From Marivita sp003149565 (GTDB lineage Bacteria; Pseudomonadota; Alphaproteobacteria; Rhodobacterales; Rhodobacteraceae), in the NCBI RefSeq assembly GCF_965216415.1, contig NZ_CBDCFU010000002.1: a DNA stretch of 64,000 nucleotides. One strand, 5' to 3'. The position numbers and the translations under genes were made by a program. The notes under the pieces are model-generated. The model was given only the letters and a program-made list of their open reading frames with translations. It was not told the DNA's origin and did not search any database. Below, piece by piece: positions 26,111 through 34,446 of the stretch (position 1 is the first letter of the stretch; each line of letters opens with the position of its first letter).

Positions 26111-27187
26111 TCACCGATTGTTCGAGAAAGTGAAGAGCGATTGCAGGGCGTACATCACGCGATCCAGCAAAAAGCCGATGATGCCGATGGTCAGAACCGC
26201 AACCATGATCCGGGCGAGGCTGGACGAGGAGCCGTTCTGGAATTCGTCCCAGACGAACTTGCCGAGGCCCGGGTTCTGCGCCAGCATTTCTGCCGCGATG
26301 AGCACCATCCAACCCACACCGAGCGACAACCGCAGACCGGTGAAGATGAGAGGCAACGCCGAAGGCAAGACCAGCTTGGTAATTTTGGTCCAGGTGTTCA
26401 TCTTGAGCACTTTGGAGACGTTGATCAGATCTTTGTCGATCGACGCCACACCCAGCGCCGTGTTGATCAGAGTGGGCCAGAGCGAACAGAGCGTCACCGT
26501 CACGGCTGAGATGACAAAGCTCTTTGGCAGCAATTCGTTGTCTGCCGCTGCAAGCGCGGAAACAACCATCGTCACGATGGGCAACCACGCCAGAGGAGAG
26601 ACCGGTTTGAAGATCTGAATCAGCGGATTCAGCGCCGCATTGGCGGTGGGGGAAAGTCCCGCTGCAATGCCTAGCGGGACGGCAACCACTGTGGCGATAA
26701 GGAAGCCGAAGAACACGGTCTGGATAGAGGTCCAGATCTGCTGATAATAGGTCGGAGCACCTGTATAGGCGCGTTCGCGTGGTTCTTGCCCGTTGGCGAT
26801 CCGGCGTTCGTTCAACTCCGCGACCTTGGCGTCGAATTCGGCCTTCTTGGTCGCTTTGTCCAGCGCGTCTTCGTGAAGATTGACCGCCTCGGACCAGACT
26901 TGAGCAGGGCCGGGGACCGCGCCAAGTGACGTTTGAACTTTGGGGGCCAGCGTGGCCCAAAGCATCAGGAAGGCACAGATTGCGAGGATGGGGACAACGA
27001 GCAGGCGCCAGATCTCTTTGAACTGGACGGCTGGATTGTCGCCTGCAGCGGCCTTGAGTACGGGCGTCAGCCAACTTAGACCCAGTACCTGGAACCATTT
27101 GTCGGCAGCGTTGATGCGGGTGAACAGACGGGCGCGCCGGGCTTCACGGTCGGCGGTGTCTGAGAAATTCGGATCGACGGTTGTCAT
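26111..27187 (-). CDS. nrtB: nitrate ABC transporter permease
   Basis: 358 residues, inner-membrane component. A hydrophobic helix at about 60-80 is followed by a charged stretch of roughly 70 residues (HEDALDKATKKAEFDAKVAELNERR ... split here) before the main five-helix permease core. The EAA loop for the ATPase is LINVSKVLKMNTWTKITKLV, followed by LPSALPLIFTGLRLSLGVGW. The long insertion before the core is a feature of this NrtB subfamily. It lies between nrtA (about 100 bp) and the fused ATPases (6 bp). Confidence 0.93.
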   Translation of the reverse strand: MTTVDPNFSDTADREARRARLFTRINAADKWFQVLGLSWLTPVLKAAAGDNPAVQFKEIWRLLVVPILAICAFLMLWATLAPKVQTSLGAVPGPAQVWSEAVNLHEDALDKATKKAEFDAKVAELNERRIANGQEPRERAYTGAPTYYQQIWTSIQTVFFGFLIATVVAVPLGIAAGLSPTANAALNPLIQIFKPVSPLAWLPIVTMVVSALAAADNELLPKSFVISAVTVTLCSLWPTLINTALGVASIDKDLINVSKVLKMNTWTKITKLVLPSALPLIFTGLRLSLGVGWMVLIAAEMLAQNPGLGKFVWDEFQNGSSSSLARIMVAVLTIGIIGFLLDRVMYALQSLFTFSNNR

Positions 27188-27286
27188 CGGATCGGGTCCT
27201 TTGTCGGAGGGGCTGTGCGTGCTCCTCGCCCCAATCGGGGCTCCTTGGTTGGACAGCCGTCAGGCCGGAGGAGCGCGTGTTGTGCG

Positions 27287-28654
27287 TTAGCCTTGGATTT
27301 CGTTTCCAACGACGACCTGCTCGCCTTTCAGACCAATCGGCAGGCTTTCGAGGTATGCGTTCGGGAAACGGCCGTCGTAAGGGATACCGTCGATGATGTC
27401 CTCAGCCGGGGTAGCGGCTTTGTAACCATCGCTGTCCCAGGGGAAATCAGCGGCGTCGGCAAGACCTTCATCCACCAAAGCGCGGGCGGCTTCGAGATAG
27501 ATTTCCGGCTTGTAGACTGACTTCGCGACCTCATCGTACCAGCTGTCCGGCTTCGGCTCGGCAATCTGGCCCCAGCGGCGCATTTGGGTCAGATACCAGA
27601 CCGCATCCGAATAGTAGGGGTATGTCGCGTTGTGGCGGAAGAAGACGTTAAAGTCGGGAATGTCGCGTTTGTCGCCTTTTTCGAATTCGAAGAACCCGGT
27701 CATCGAGTTGGCGATCACGTCATAGTCTGCGCCGACATATTCTGGACGGCTCAGGGTCTCGACCGCTTCAGGGCGGTTGGCATTGTCATTTTCATCCAGC
27801 CACATTGCCGCGCGTATAAGTGCTTTGACGACGGCTTGGGTCGTGTTCGGATTCTCCTCGGCAAATTCAGCCGTGATGCCGAACACCTTTTCCGGGTTGT
27901 TCTTCCAGAGCTGATAATCGGTGATCACTGGCACGCCGATTCCCTTGAAGACGGCCTGTTGGTTCCAGGGTTCGCCTACGCAATAGCCGTGGATTGTTCC
28001 CGCTTCGAGCGTTGCCGGCATTTGTGGTGGTGGAGTGACGGACAGAAAGACATCGGCGCCGATCTGGCCCGAAATGTTTTCGGGGCTGTAGTACCCCGGC
28101 TCCAGGCCACCTGCGGCCAGCCAGTAGCGGAGTTCGTAATTGTGTGTGGAAACCGGGAAGACCATCCCCATGTTGAAGGGCTCGCCGCGGGCCTGAAAGT
28201 CTTCAACCACGGGCTTGAGGGCCGACGCGCTGATCGGATGCTGTGGGCGTCCGTCTTCTAACGACGGAATGTGTGGGCGCATCTGCTCCCAGACTTCGTT
28301 TGACACGGTGATGCCATTGCCGTTCAGATCCATCGAGAACGGCGTGACGATGTGCGCCTCGGTGCCGTAACCAATTGTTGCCGCCAACGGCTGACCAGCC
28401 AGCATATGCGCGCCATCTAGCTGCCCGCCGATGACACCGTCCAGAAGCACTTTCCAGTTTGCCTGCGCTTCGAGCGTGACGAAGAGGCCTTCGTCCAGGA
28501 AATAGCCTTGCTCGTAGGCCACCGCCAAGGGGGCCATGTCGGTCAGCTTGATAAAGCCAAATGTCAGTTCGTCTTTTTCCAGTTCAAGCATTTCGGCAAA
28601 AGCCGGGCTGACCAGGGCGGTCGACGCGGCGAGGCTCAGGAGGAGGTTTTTCAT
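27287..28654 (-). CDS. nrtA: nitrate-binding protein NrtA
   Basis: 455 residues with a Sec signal peptide (MKNLLLSLAASTALVSPAFA), periplasmic. It belongs to the NrtA/SsuA-like nitrate-binding family: FIKLTDMAPLAVAYEQGYF, LDGAHMLAGQPLA, GYCVGEPWNQQAV and KVFGITAEFAEENP are conserved. It is first in the structural operon nrtA-nrtB-nrtCD-nirB-nirD-nasA-trpD2-cobA. Its long leader (from about 28655) carries the ANTAR-type hairpins and terminator described separately, so nitrate control by NasS/NasT is expected. AAAGGAAAAGC precedes the ATG. Confidence 0.95.
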   Translation of the reverse strand: MKNLLLSLAASTALVSPAFAEMLELEKDELTFGFIKLTDMAPLAVAYEQGYFLDEGLFVTLEAQANWKVLLDGVIGGQLDGAHMLAGQPLAATIGYGTEAHIVTPFSMDLNGNGITVSNEVWEQMRPHIPSLEDGRPQHPISASALKPVVEDFQARGEPFNMGMVFPVSTHNYELRYWLAAGGLEPGYYSPENISGQIGADVFLSVTPPPQMPATLEAGTIHGYCVGEPWNQQAVFKGIGVPVITDYQLWKNNPEKVFGITAEFAEENPNTTQAVVKALIRAAMWLDENDNANRPEAVETLSRPEYVGADYDVIANSMTGFFEFEKGDKRDIPDFNVFFRHNATYPYYSDAVWYLTQMRRWGQIAEPKPDSWYDEVAKSVYKPEIYLEAARALVDEGLADAADFPWDSDGYKAATPAEDIIDGIPYDGRFPNAYLESLPIGLKGEQVVVGNEIQG

Positions 28655-28703
28655 TGCTTTTCCTTTCGGTGCGCCTGCGAGGGAGGACCGCAGGGCAAAA
28701 CGC

Positions 28704-28754
28704 AAAAAAGGCCGTTCACTGCCCGTCGGATTAACCGACGGAGAGCGAGCGACC
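28704..28754 (-). terminator. leader terminator (attenuator) upstream of nrtA
   Basis: On the minus strand GGTCGCTCGCT pairs with AGTGAACGGCC (10 of 11 positions, with G-U pairs). The stem continues as CCGTCGG with CCGACGG around a TTAAT loop, and is followed directly by TTTTTT (28704-28709). Such a long stem with a U tract inside an untranslated leader, 50 bp before nrtA, is an attenuator rather than an operon end. Its 5' arm overlaps the second ANTAR hairpin, so the two cannot form together. Confidence 0.85.
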
Positions 28755-28781
28755 TTGCTCAAAATTTCCCTGTCATTGGGA
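28747..28781 (-). ncRNA. ANTAR-target tandem hairpin in the nrtA leader
   Basis: Read on the minus strand. Hairpin P1 (28781-28767) has stem TCCC/GGGA and loop AATGACA. After AATTTT, hairpin P2 (28760-28747) has stem GAGC/GCTC and the six-base loop AAGGTC. Both loops carry A at position 1 and G at position 4, the hallmark of RNA sites bound by ANTAR proteins. P2 shares GGTCGCTC with the 5' arm of the following terminator. A NasT protein of the ANTAR family is encoded directly upstream. The model is that NasT holds P1-P2 and lets transcription pass into nrtA when nitrate releases it from NasS. Confidence 0.8.
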
Positions 28782-28912
28782 GGAATTCGTTTCGGTCCGC
28801 CCCGTTGCAGACCGATGAGATGATCATGCCGCAATGCAGCGAACGGGCAAAGAATTTTTGTGAAAACCTGAATGTGGTCAGTCTAGCGTGACAAATTTTG
28901 CCTAAAAAAAGG

Positions 28913-30076
28913 TCAGTCTTTCAGGGAAGGATCAAAAATACGTCCGTCGAAAAACGTGTCCCGCAAAAGTGTGAGGCGACCGCGTGCCGACGCAACCGGG
29001 GTTTCCAATCGAATCGATCCCTCGACCTTTTCCGATGCGCCCGGGAAATCGCTGCCTGTCGGTGTGATGTGTCTGCGATGCAGATCGGCGCGAAAGACAT
29101 GCGCCACGGAGCTGTGATCTACATCATGGGATTTCCCCAATCTGTGCGCGATCCATTTCGCCTGACTGCGCCAAGGGAACGTCGCGGCTCCGGCGTGAAA
29201 TTCTACAAAATGGTCAACGTGGCGCTGATCTCCGCGGGCTGAGACAGTCATATTGCCGGATAGAGACCGGTCAATGAGCTCGGGCGATACATCGAGATAG
29301 TCTTGCCGTGAGAGAAGTTCCGCCGCGGTGGTGCGGCTTTCGTCGCGGCTCAGCCATCGGCCTGCATGCCAGACTGCGCGCATGAGACGTCCCAAGAGGT
29401 TTGGTTCCGTTTCCGCCCATTCCGTCCGCACAGCCAGAACCTTTTCCGGGGCAAATTGCCAAATCGCCTTGCCCGGCAACAGCAAGGCGCCTGCACCCTG
29501 ATCCACCGCGACCGAGCCCCACGGTTCACCAACGCAAAAGGCATCGACGTCACCGGCAGCCAGCGCGTCAGCCATCAACGGGGGCGGCACTGTCTTAATT
29601 TCGATCCCATCTGCGCCGAGTGCCGTATGAGCGCACCAATAGCGCAGCAGTTCCACATGCATCGAGAACGGAAACGGCACGCCGAATGTCACAGGCTTCG
29701 ACCGGACTTTCGCCAGAGCCTCGGCCGCGGCGACGGCGTCTGCGAAGTCAAAGCCAAACCCGACATCCCGCAGCGCCTCTTCTATGTCGCGCGAGACACC
29801 AATGACGTTGCCGTTTACCGACAGGACCGAAACCGCAGAGAGCGGGGTCGTGACACCCCCCAATCCCATCGCCATGGCGACCGGTATGGGAGACAGCATA
29901 TGTGCCGCATCCACCCGGCCAAAAGCGAGCATATCGCGTACCGAGGACCAGGATGGTGCTGCGATGAGATCGAGCGAAATCCCTTCGGTTTCGGCAAAGC
30001 CCATCTCATGTGCAACAATCAGCGGCGCTGCATCGACGAGCGGGACATAGGCTATGGGGAGGGTGACCGTCTTCAT
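28913..30076 (-). CDS. nasS: nitrate sensor NasS (NrtA-like, cytoplasmic)
   Basis: 387 residues of the NrtA-like fold (IAYVPLVDAAPLIVAHEMGF, VDAAHMLSPIPVA, DAFCVGEPWGSVAVDQGA) but without a signal peptide, so it stays in the cytoplasm. In Paracoccus, Azotobacter and Bradyrhizobium such NasS proteins bind nitrate or nitrite and hold NasT inactive when nitrate is absent. The ATG overlaps the nasT stop (ATGA), fitting a one-to-one complex. The leader terminator of nrtA begins about 160 bp further on. Confidence 0.93.
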   Translation of the reverse strand: MKTVTLPIAYVPLVDAAPLIVAHEMGFAETEGISLDLIAAPSWSSVRDMLAFGRVDAAHMLSPIPVAMAMGLGGVTTPLSAVSVLSVNGNVIGVSRDIEEALRDVGFGFDFADAVAAAEALAKVRSKPVTFGVPFPFSMHVELLRYWCAHTALGADGIEIKTVPPPLMADALAAGDVDAFCVGEPWGSVAVDQGAGALLLPGKAIWQFAPEKVLAVRTEWAETEPNLLGRLMRAVWHAGRWLSRDESRTTAAELLSRQDYLDVSPELIDRSLSGNMTVSARGDQRHVDHFVEFHAGAATFPWRSQAKWIAHRLGKSHDVDHSSVAHVFRADLHRRHITPTGSDFPGASEKVEGSIRLETPVASARGRLTLLRDTFFDGRIFDPSLKD

Positions 30077-30657
30077 CCCAGAAGTCCCGACGCCGTGACA
30101 AGCGCTTCGGCCACATCTGCCACCCGTCGTCCCTGATCCATCGCGGTCTTGCGCAGCAGGGCATAGGCCGCGTCTTCGTCAATGCCCTTGGCTTTCATGA
30201 CGAGACCCTTGGCACGATCGATCACTTTGCGCTCTTCCAGCGCCCGCCGGGTCTCGGCCAATTCGTTGCGCATCTGGCGCACCATTCTAAAGCGCGCGAT
30301 GGCCGTATCCATGACAGGTTTGATGCGTTCTGCCGACAAACCGTCAACCACATAGGCAGAGACCCCAGCTTCAATGGCAGTTTGGGCCAAACCACCGGCA
30401 GCGCCGGAAACGAACATGGCCACCGGACGCTCCAAAGGACCGGATGCCAAGGTCAGTTCCTCAAGCATGTCGCGTGTCGGGTGGTCTATATCGATCAGGA
30501 CAATGTCAGGAGCATGCTCTGCGATCTTGCGGGCCAGACCGCTGGTGTTGCCGATCACATGCACATTGCAATCCGCTCCGTCTTTCAACGCGTCAACAAT
30601 CGCGATGGCCCGATCGCGATCCTCTTCCACAACGACAACAGTGAGTTGGTTAGCCAT
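30073..30657 (-). CDS. nasT: ANTAR-domain antiterminator NasT
   Basis: 194 residues. The N-terminal receiver-like domain (LTVVVVEEDRDRAIAIVDAL ... DIVLIDIDHPTRDMLEEL) is followed by the ANTAR RNA-binding domain at about 135-190 (ALEERKVIDRAKGLVMKAKG ... AYALLRKTAMDQGRRVADVA). The protein binds tandem hairpins in nas leaders and prevents termination; NasS sequesters it. The ATG at 30657 begins the usual MANQLTVVVVEED; an upstream extension has no match. First gene of the minus-strand nitrate block. Confidence 0.94.
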   Translation of the reverse strand: MANQLTVVVVEEDRDRAIAIVDALKDGADCNVHVIGNTSGLARKIAEHAPDIVLIDIDHPTRDMLEELTLASGPLERPVAMFVSGAAGGLAQTAIEAGVSAYVVDGLSAERIKPVMDTAIARFRMVRQMRNELAETRRALEERKVIDRAKGLVMKAKGIDEDAAYALLRKTAMDQGRRVADVAEALVTASGLLG

Positions 30658-30887
30658 GGGTTCCGTTTGTATCGCAGGTAAACGGATCACAACCTGTAAG
30701 ATGGTCTGACCGCTGCAATGCCGCGTTTGGCAGGCCAAGGCTGGGGTGCTGTGCTCAAATCTTAGGCATCAAGTCAGGGAGGCTGTGATTTTTGCTCCGC
30801 GTCCAGTCACGGGGGCGTATGCCTGTGGTGCCCAAGACACTGGAGGGCTTTCGCAGGTGAGCCTTTCTCCGAGCGCGATTTTGCGCC

Positions 30888-30970
30888 AACTCCCAAGACC
30901 CACAGCCAGGCCAATGTCGGCGTCTGCGTTGCGCGGGGCCAGGCGCTGGGCGGTCAGGTCCGTTCCGGCC
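30888..30970 (+). pseudogene. remnant copy of the 3' end of the SUMF1-like gene
   Basis: About 83 bp align without gaps to 16867-16949, the last codons and first ~15 untranslated bases of the SUMF1-like gene, with roughly four of five bases equal by eye. The protein reads PKTHSQANVGVCVARGQALGG against PKTRRQANVGFRVARDLAPGG. The match runs past the stop codon of the intact gene (GGTCCGTTC(C/T)GGCC), so it reflects DNA duplication and not a conserved domain. It has no start or upstream coding part. Confidence 0.75.
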
Positions 30971-31074
30971 AAGAGAAATGAAGAGGTACTGCGGTTGTAT
31001 CACCCCCGCGCGCGTCGGCATGTTGACAGCATGCGTCCGGCATGACGCGCGGCGTGCGGTTTGGTTTGGGGGGT

Positions 31075-31099
31075 GGTGCGTGCGAGCATGCACCCTACA
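31075..31099. repeat. short palindrome with GCACCCTACA
   Basis: GGTGCGTGC and GCATGCACC face each other around GA. The right side reads GCACCCTACA, the inverse of TGTAGGGTGC found at 17025-17034 and 49617-49626, so this is one of three copies in the window. Confidence 0.5.
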
Positions 31100-31188
31100 G
31101 CACGGCCCTCTGCAATTGACCCGACCCAAGACCTCTGCCACACAAGAGACTGCGTGACAGCCAAGGGGCCCGACTGCGGGCGCGGGAT

Positions 31189-32565
31189 ATGAAAGTTATC
31201 ATCTGCGGAGCGGGTCAGGTCGGGTGGCAGATTGCGCGGCATCTGTCGGGCGAGCGCAATGACGTGACCGTTGTCGACAACAATGCCGATCTGGTGCGGC
31301 GAGCAACGGACAGCCTTGATGTACAAGGCATTGCTGGCTTTGCCTCATATCCGGATGTGCTGGATCAGGCGGGTGCGCGGGACGCGGATATGATCATCGC
31401 GGCGACCCATTCGGACGAGGTCAATATGGTGACCTGTCAGGTCGCGCATTCGGTGTTCGAGGTGCCCCGCAAGATCGCGCGACTGCGGTCGAAAAGCTAT
31501 CTGACGGCGATTTATTCGGACCTCTACCGCCGCGATCACATGCCGATCGATGTGGTGATCAGCCCCGAGATGGAGGTGGCGGAGGCCGCGCTGCAGCGTC
31601 TCAACGCGCCTGCGGCTTTTGATACGGAAAAGTTCCTGGATGGCGATGCGGCGCTGATGGGCCTGACGATTGACGAGGACTGTCCGATCATCAACACGCC
31701 GCTCAAGCAGCTGACGGATCTGTTCTCGACCCTGCGCAGCATCGTTGTGGGAATCCGGCGCGAGGGCACTCTGTTCGCACCGGAGTCCGGGGACCAGATC
31801 TTTGCGGGCGATTCTTGTTATGTCATGGCGCATAATGAAGACGTGCGGCGCACGCTCGAGATTTTCGGCAAGACCCATCGCAAGCAGGAGCGTGTGGTGA
31901 TTGTGGGCGGCGGCAATGTCGGTCTGATGGTCGCCAAAACGCTGGAGAAGCGCGCCGACCGGGTGCGGGTCAAGGTGATCGAACGCAACCGAAAGATCGC
32001 GGAACGGGCGGCCGAGGCGCTGGAGCGGACCATTGTGCTCAATGGAGACGGGCTGGATGTGAGCCTGCTGGCGGAGGCCAATATCGAACGCGCGGATGCG
32101 GTGCTGTGCGTCACGGATGACGACAAGACCAACATGCTGGCGGCGGTGCGGGCCAAGTCCGAGGGCTGCAGGATGGCGATTGCGCTGATCAATGACCCGA
32201 CGCTTGAGCCGCTGATGGAGCCGCTGGGGATCGACGCCTATATCAACCCGCGCTCAGTCACGGTGAGTTCGATCCTGCGCCATTTCCGCCACGGCCGGGT
32301 GCGCTCGGTGTATTCGATTGGCGATGCCGAGGCGGAGGTGATCGAGGCAGAAGTGCTGTCGACCTCGCCGATGGCGGGCCAGAAGCTGCGAGATATCGAC
32401 TTTCCGGAAGGTGTGATCGTTGGGGCTGTGCGCAAAGATGGCAAGGTCAAGCGCCCGATCGGCACAATGATCATCGAGGAGGGCGATCAGGTGGTGCTCT
32501 TTGCCCTGGCCAAAGATGTGCCGGAGGTCGAACGCCTGCTTCAGGTGTCGATCGACTTCTTCTGA
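31189..32565 (+). CDS. trkA: Trk potassium uptake regulatory protein TrkA
   Basis: 458 residues with two RCK units. Each has a Rossmann fold (MKVIICGAGQVGWQIARHLSG at 1, VVIVGGGNVGLMVAKTLEKR at about 236) for NAD(H) binding and a TrkA-C part. It gates the TrkH channel from the cytoplasm. In Rhodobacteraceae trkA commonly stands close behind ntrYX; here about 15 kb of nitrate genes and the SUMF1-like gene lie between. It is followed 4 bp later by trkH, with which it forms an operon. Confidence 0.95.
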   Translation: MKVIICGAGQVGWQIARHLSGERNDVTVVDNNADLVRRATDSLDVQGIAGFASYPDVLDQAGARDADMIIAATHSDEVNMVTCQVAHSVFEVPRKIARLRSKSYLTAIYSDLYRRDHMPIDVVISPEMEVAEAALQRLNAPAAFDTEKFLDGDAALMGLTIDEDCPIINTPLKQLTDLFSTLRSIVVGIRREGTLFAPESGDQIFAGDSCYVMAHNEDVRRTLEIFGKTHRKQERVVIVGGGNVGLMVAKTLEKRADRVRVKVIERNRKIAERAAEALERTIVLNGDGLDVSLLAEANIERADAVLCVTDDDKTNMLAAVRAKSEGCRMAIALINDPTLEPLMEPLGIDAYINPRSVTVSSILRHFRHGRVRSVYSIGDAEAEVIEAEVLSTSPMAGQKLRDIDFPEGVIVGAVRKDGKVKRPIGTMIIEEGDQVVLFALAKDVPEVERLLQVSIDFF

Positions 32566-32569
32566 TCCG

Positions 32570-34084
32570 ATGGAGTTGCTTTACCGCCTGCCACTGATGT
32601 TGCTGCTGACGGGGATCGCGTCGGCGTCGATGATCCTGCCCGCCAGCGTTGCGCTATGGGCTGATGCCCATCAGGATGCGCGGTCGTTCTTCTATTCCGG
32701 TCTGGTGGGGCTGATCGTCTGTGCCCTGATCGGATTTGCCTTGGGAAACAGGCCCCACAATCGCAACGCCATCCGGCAACTGCTGTCGCTTCTGGCGAGT
32801 TTTATCCTGTTGCCTGCAGTTCTGGCGGTGCCGTTCTACGAATCGGTGCAGACCACATCCTTTCTGAACGCCTATCTCGAAATGGTGTCGAGCCTTTCCA
32901 CTACCGGACTTCCATTGTTTGAGCCGGAACGCCTGTCGATGGCGGAACATCTGTGGCGGGCGCAGGTGGCGTGGATGGGCGGTTTGCTGATGTGGGTGGC
33001 GGCGGCTGCGATTCTGGCGCCGCTGAATCTGGGTGGCTTCGAGGTGACATCGCTGGGTGAGCCCGGTCAGGACGTGATCGCCGGTGCCGCGCGGCGCGAC
33101 ACGGCCAATCCCGCAAGCCGCTTGACGCGCAGTGCCAGTGTTCTGGTGCCAGCCTACATGCTGCTGACATTGGCGCTCTGGGTCTTGCTGCTGGTCACCG
33201 GGGACAGGCCCTTTGTGGCGGCGACGCATGCAATGAGTGTCATGTCGACCTCGGGGATCTCTCCGGTTGGCGGCCCCGATGGGGCGACCAGCGGCATCGC
33301 GGGCGAAGCGATCATGGCAGTCTTCCTGTTATTCGCCCTGTCCCGAGTGACGTTCTCGCAAGACACAAGCAGCGCGCACAAGGCCGGTCTTTTCTACGAT
33401 CCAGAGTTTCGACTTGGACTGCTGATCGTGGTGACCGTGCCGACCTTACTTGTTTTGCGCCATTTTGTGGCCGCGCTGGATATTGGCGATCAGAACAATG
33501 TGGTGGCAGCCCTGCGCGCCTTTTGGGGTGCGGCTTTTACCGTCTTGTCGTTCCTTACCACCCACGGGTTTGCAAGCGTCGACTGGATTGACGCTCAGGC
33601 CTGGTCGGGGCTTGAAACTCCGGGCCTGATCCTGATGGGACTTGCCCTGATCGGCGGCGGCGTGGCCACCACAGCGGGCGGGGTCAAACTTCTGCGTGTT
33701 TTTGCCCTGCTGACCAACGGCATGCGTGAGGTGGACCGGCTGGTGCACCCATCCTCGATTGGTCGGTCGGGTCTTGTCTCGCGCCGCACGCGACGGGAGG
33801 GCGCGTTCATCGCCTGGGTCTTTTTCATGATCTTTGCGATCACTTTGGCAGCAACCACAGTGGCTTTGGCCGCCTTCAGTATTCCGTTCGAGCAAGCATT
33901 GGTGCTGGCAGTGGCCAGCCTGTCAAATTGCGGGCCGCTGGTCGAGGTTGTTGAGGCGGGCCGGTTGACGCTGATCGAGCTTGGTCCGGGGCCGAAGGCC
34001 GTTGCGGCTATGGCCATGATTATGGGGCGGCTGGAAATGCTGGCCCTTGTGGTCATTTTGATACCAGATCTCTGGCGAGACTGA
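32570..34084 (+). CDS. trkH: Trk potassium transporter membrane subunit TrkH
   Basis: 504 residues, about ten membrane spans, inner membrane. Selectivity-filter repeats are visible as SSLSTTGLPLF, SVMSTSGISPVGG, SFLTTHGFASVDW and ASLSNCGPLVEV; GGVATTAGGVKLLRVFALL fits the conserved glycine-rich helix region. It imports K+ with TrkA as gating ring. The ATG at 32570 is 4 bp after trkA. Confidence 0.94.
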   Translation: MELLYRLPLMLLLTGIASASMILPASVALWADAHQDARSFFYSGLVGLIVCALIGFALGNRPHNRNAIRQLLSLLASFILLPAVLAVPFYESVQTTSFLNAYLEMVSSLSTTGLPLFEPERLSMAEHLWRAQVAWMGGLLMWVAAAAILAPLNLGGFEVTSLGEPGQDVIAGAARRDTANPASRLTRSASVLVPAYMLLTLALWVLLLVTGDRPFVAATHAMSVMSTSGISPVGGPDGATSGIAGEAIMAVFLLFALSRVTFSQDTSSAHKAGLFYDPEFRLGLLIVVTVPTLLVLRHFVAALDIGDQNNVVAALRAFWGAAFTVLSFLTTHGFASVDWIDAQAWSGLETPGLILMGLALIGGGVATTAGGVKLLRVFALLTNGMREVDRLVHPSSIGRSGLVSRRTRREGAFIAWVFFMIFAITLAATTVALAAFSIPFEQALVLAVASLSNCGPLVEVVEAGRLTLIELGPGPKAVAAMAMIMGRLEMLALVVILIPDLWRD

Positions 34085-34206
34085 GCCATACCCACGCACT
34101 TGGCGAAATTCCTTGTTTTTCCACTGGAATTTAACAGAGTGCCAAGACATAGTGACCGCAAATCACGAATGTCGGCGCGACAAAAGCAAGAACAAAGGCA
34201 AATTTT

Positions 34207-34446
34207 ATGGCATCTGACAAGCAGAACCTTCAGGACGCATTTTTGAATCACGTCCGCAAGACGAAGGTGCCGGTGACTGTTTTCTTGATCAATGGCGTCA
34301 AATTGCAGGGCGTGATCACCTGGTTTGACAACTTCTGTGTGCTCCTGCGCCGGGATGGGCAATCGCAGCTTGTTTACAAGCACGCCATCTCGACGATTAT
34401 GCCGGCGCAGCCGATCAATCTCTATGACGGCGAAGGCGAAAATTGA
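34207..34446 (+). CDS. hfq: RNA chaperone Hfq
   Basis: 79 residues. Sm1 motif VFLINGVKLQGVITWFDNFCVLLRR and Sm2 YKHAISTIMP are intact, with the N-terminal QNLQDAFLNHVRKTKVPVTV. A short C-terminal tail (NLYDGEGEN) is typical of alphaproteobacteria. It matches small RNAs to mRNAs and sits next to hflX as in most proteobacteria. It has its own 122-bp upstream region after trkH, and its stop overlaps hflX. Confidence 0.97.
   Translation: MASDKQNLQDAFLNHVRKTKVPVTVFLINGVKLQGVITWFDNFCVLLRRDGQSQLVYKHAISTIMPAQPINLYDGEGEN

Larger units (their letters stand above)
30658..31188. other. 531-bp gene-free region between nasT and trkA
   Basis: No convincing gene is seen here. The left part (30658-30880) is the divergent promoter region of nasT, with no clear -35/-10 pair. 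The middle holds a decayed copy of the 3' end of the SUMF1-like gene (30888-30970). The right part holds a short palindrome with the motif GCACCCTACA (31075-31099). Small open frames on both strands have no ribosome site or recognisable product. Confidence 0.6.

Noticed and set aside
24473..26509. Very long open frame on the plus strand (about 680 codons) opposite the nitrate transporter genes
   Set aside because: It mirrors the codon pattern of nrtCD/nrtB, has no family motif and no ribosome site. Similar antisense frames opposite acnA (51270-52652), purM (56298-57566) and trpE (60485-61696) are the same GC-rich artefact.
26025..27098. Second long frame on the minus strand over nrtB
   Set aside because: It overlaps nrtB in another frame, and only the nrtB frame shows a permease with the EAA loop.
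28782..28912. sigma54 promoter upstream of the nas leader
   Set aside because: TTTCACAAAAATTCTTTGC has the wrong spacing between the two boxes and no GG doublet; no convincing promoter was found.
16937..31188. Integrase-driven genomic island
   Set aside because: No integrase, tRNA site or attachment repeat is present; only the duplicated gene end and the short 10-bp motif mark the borders.
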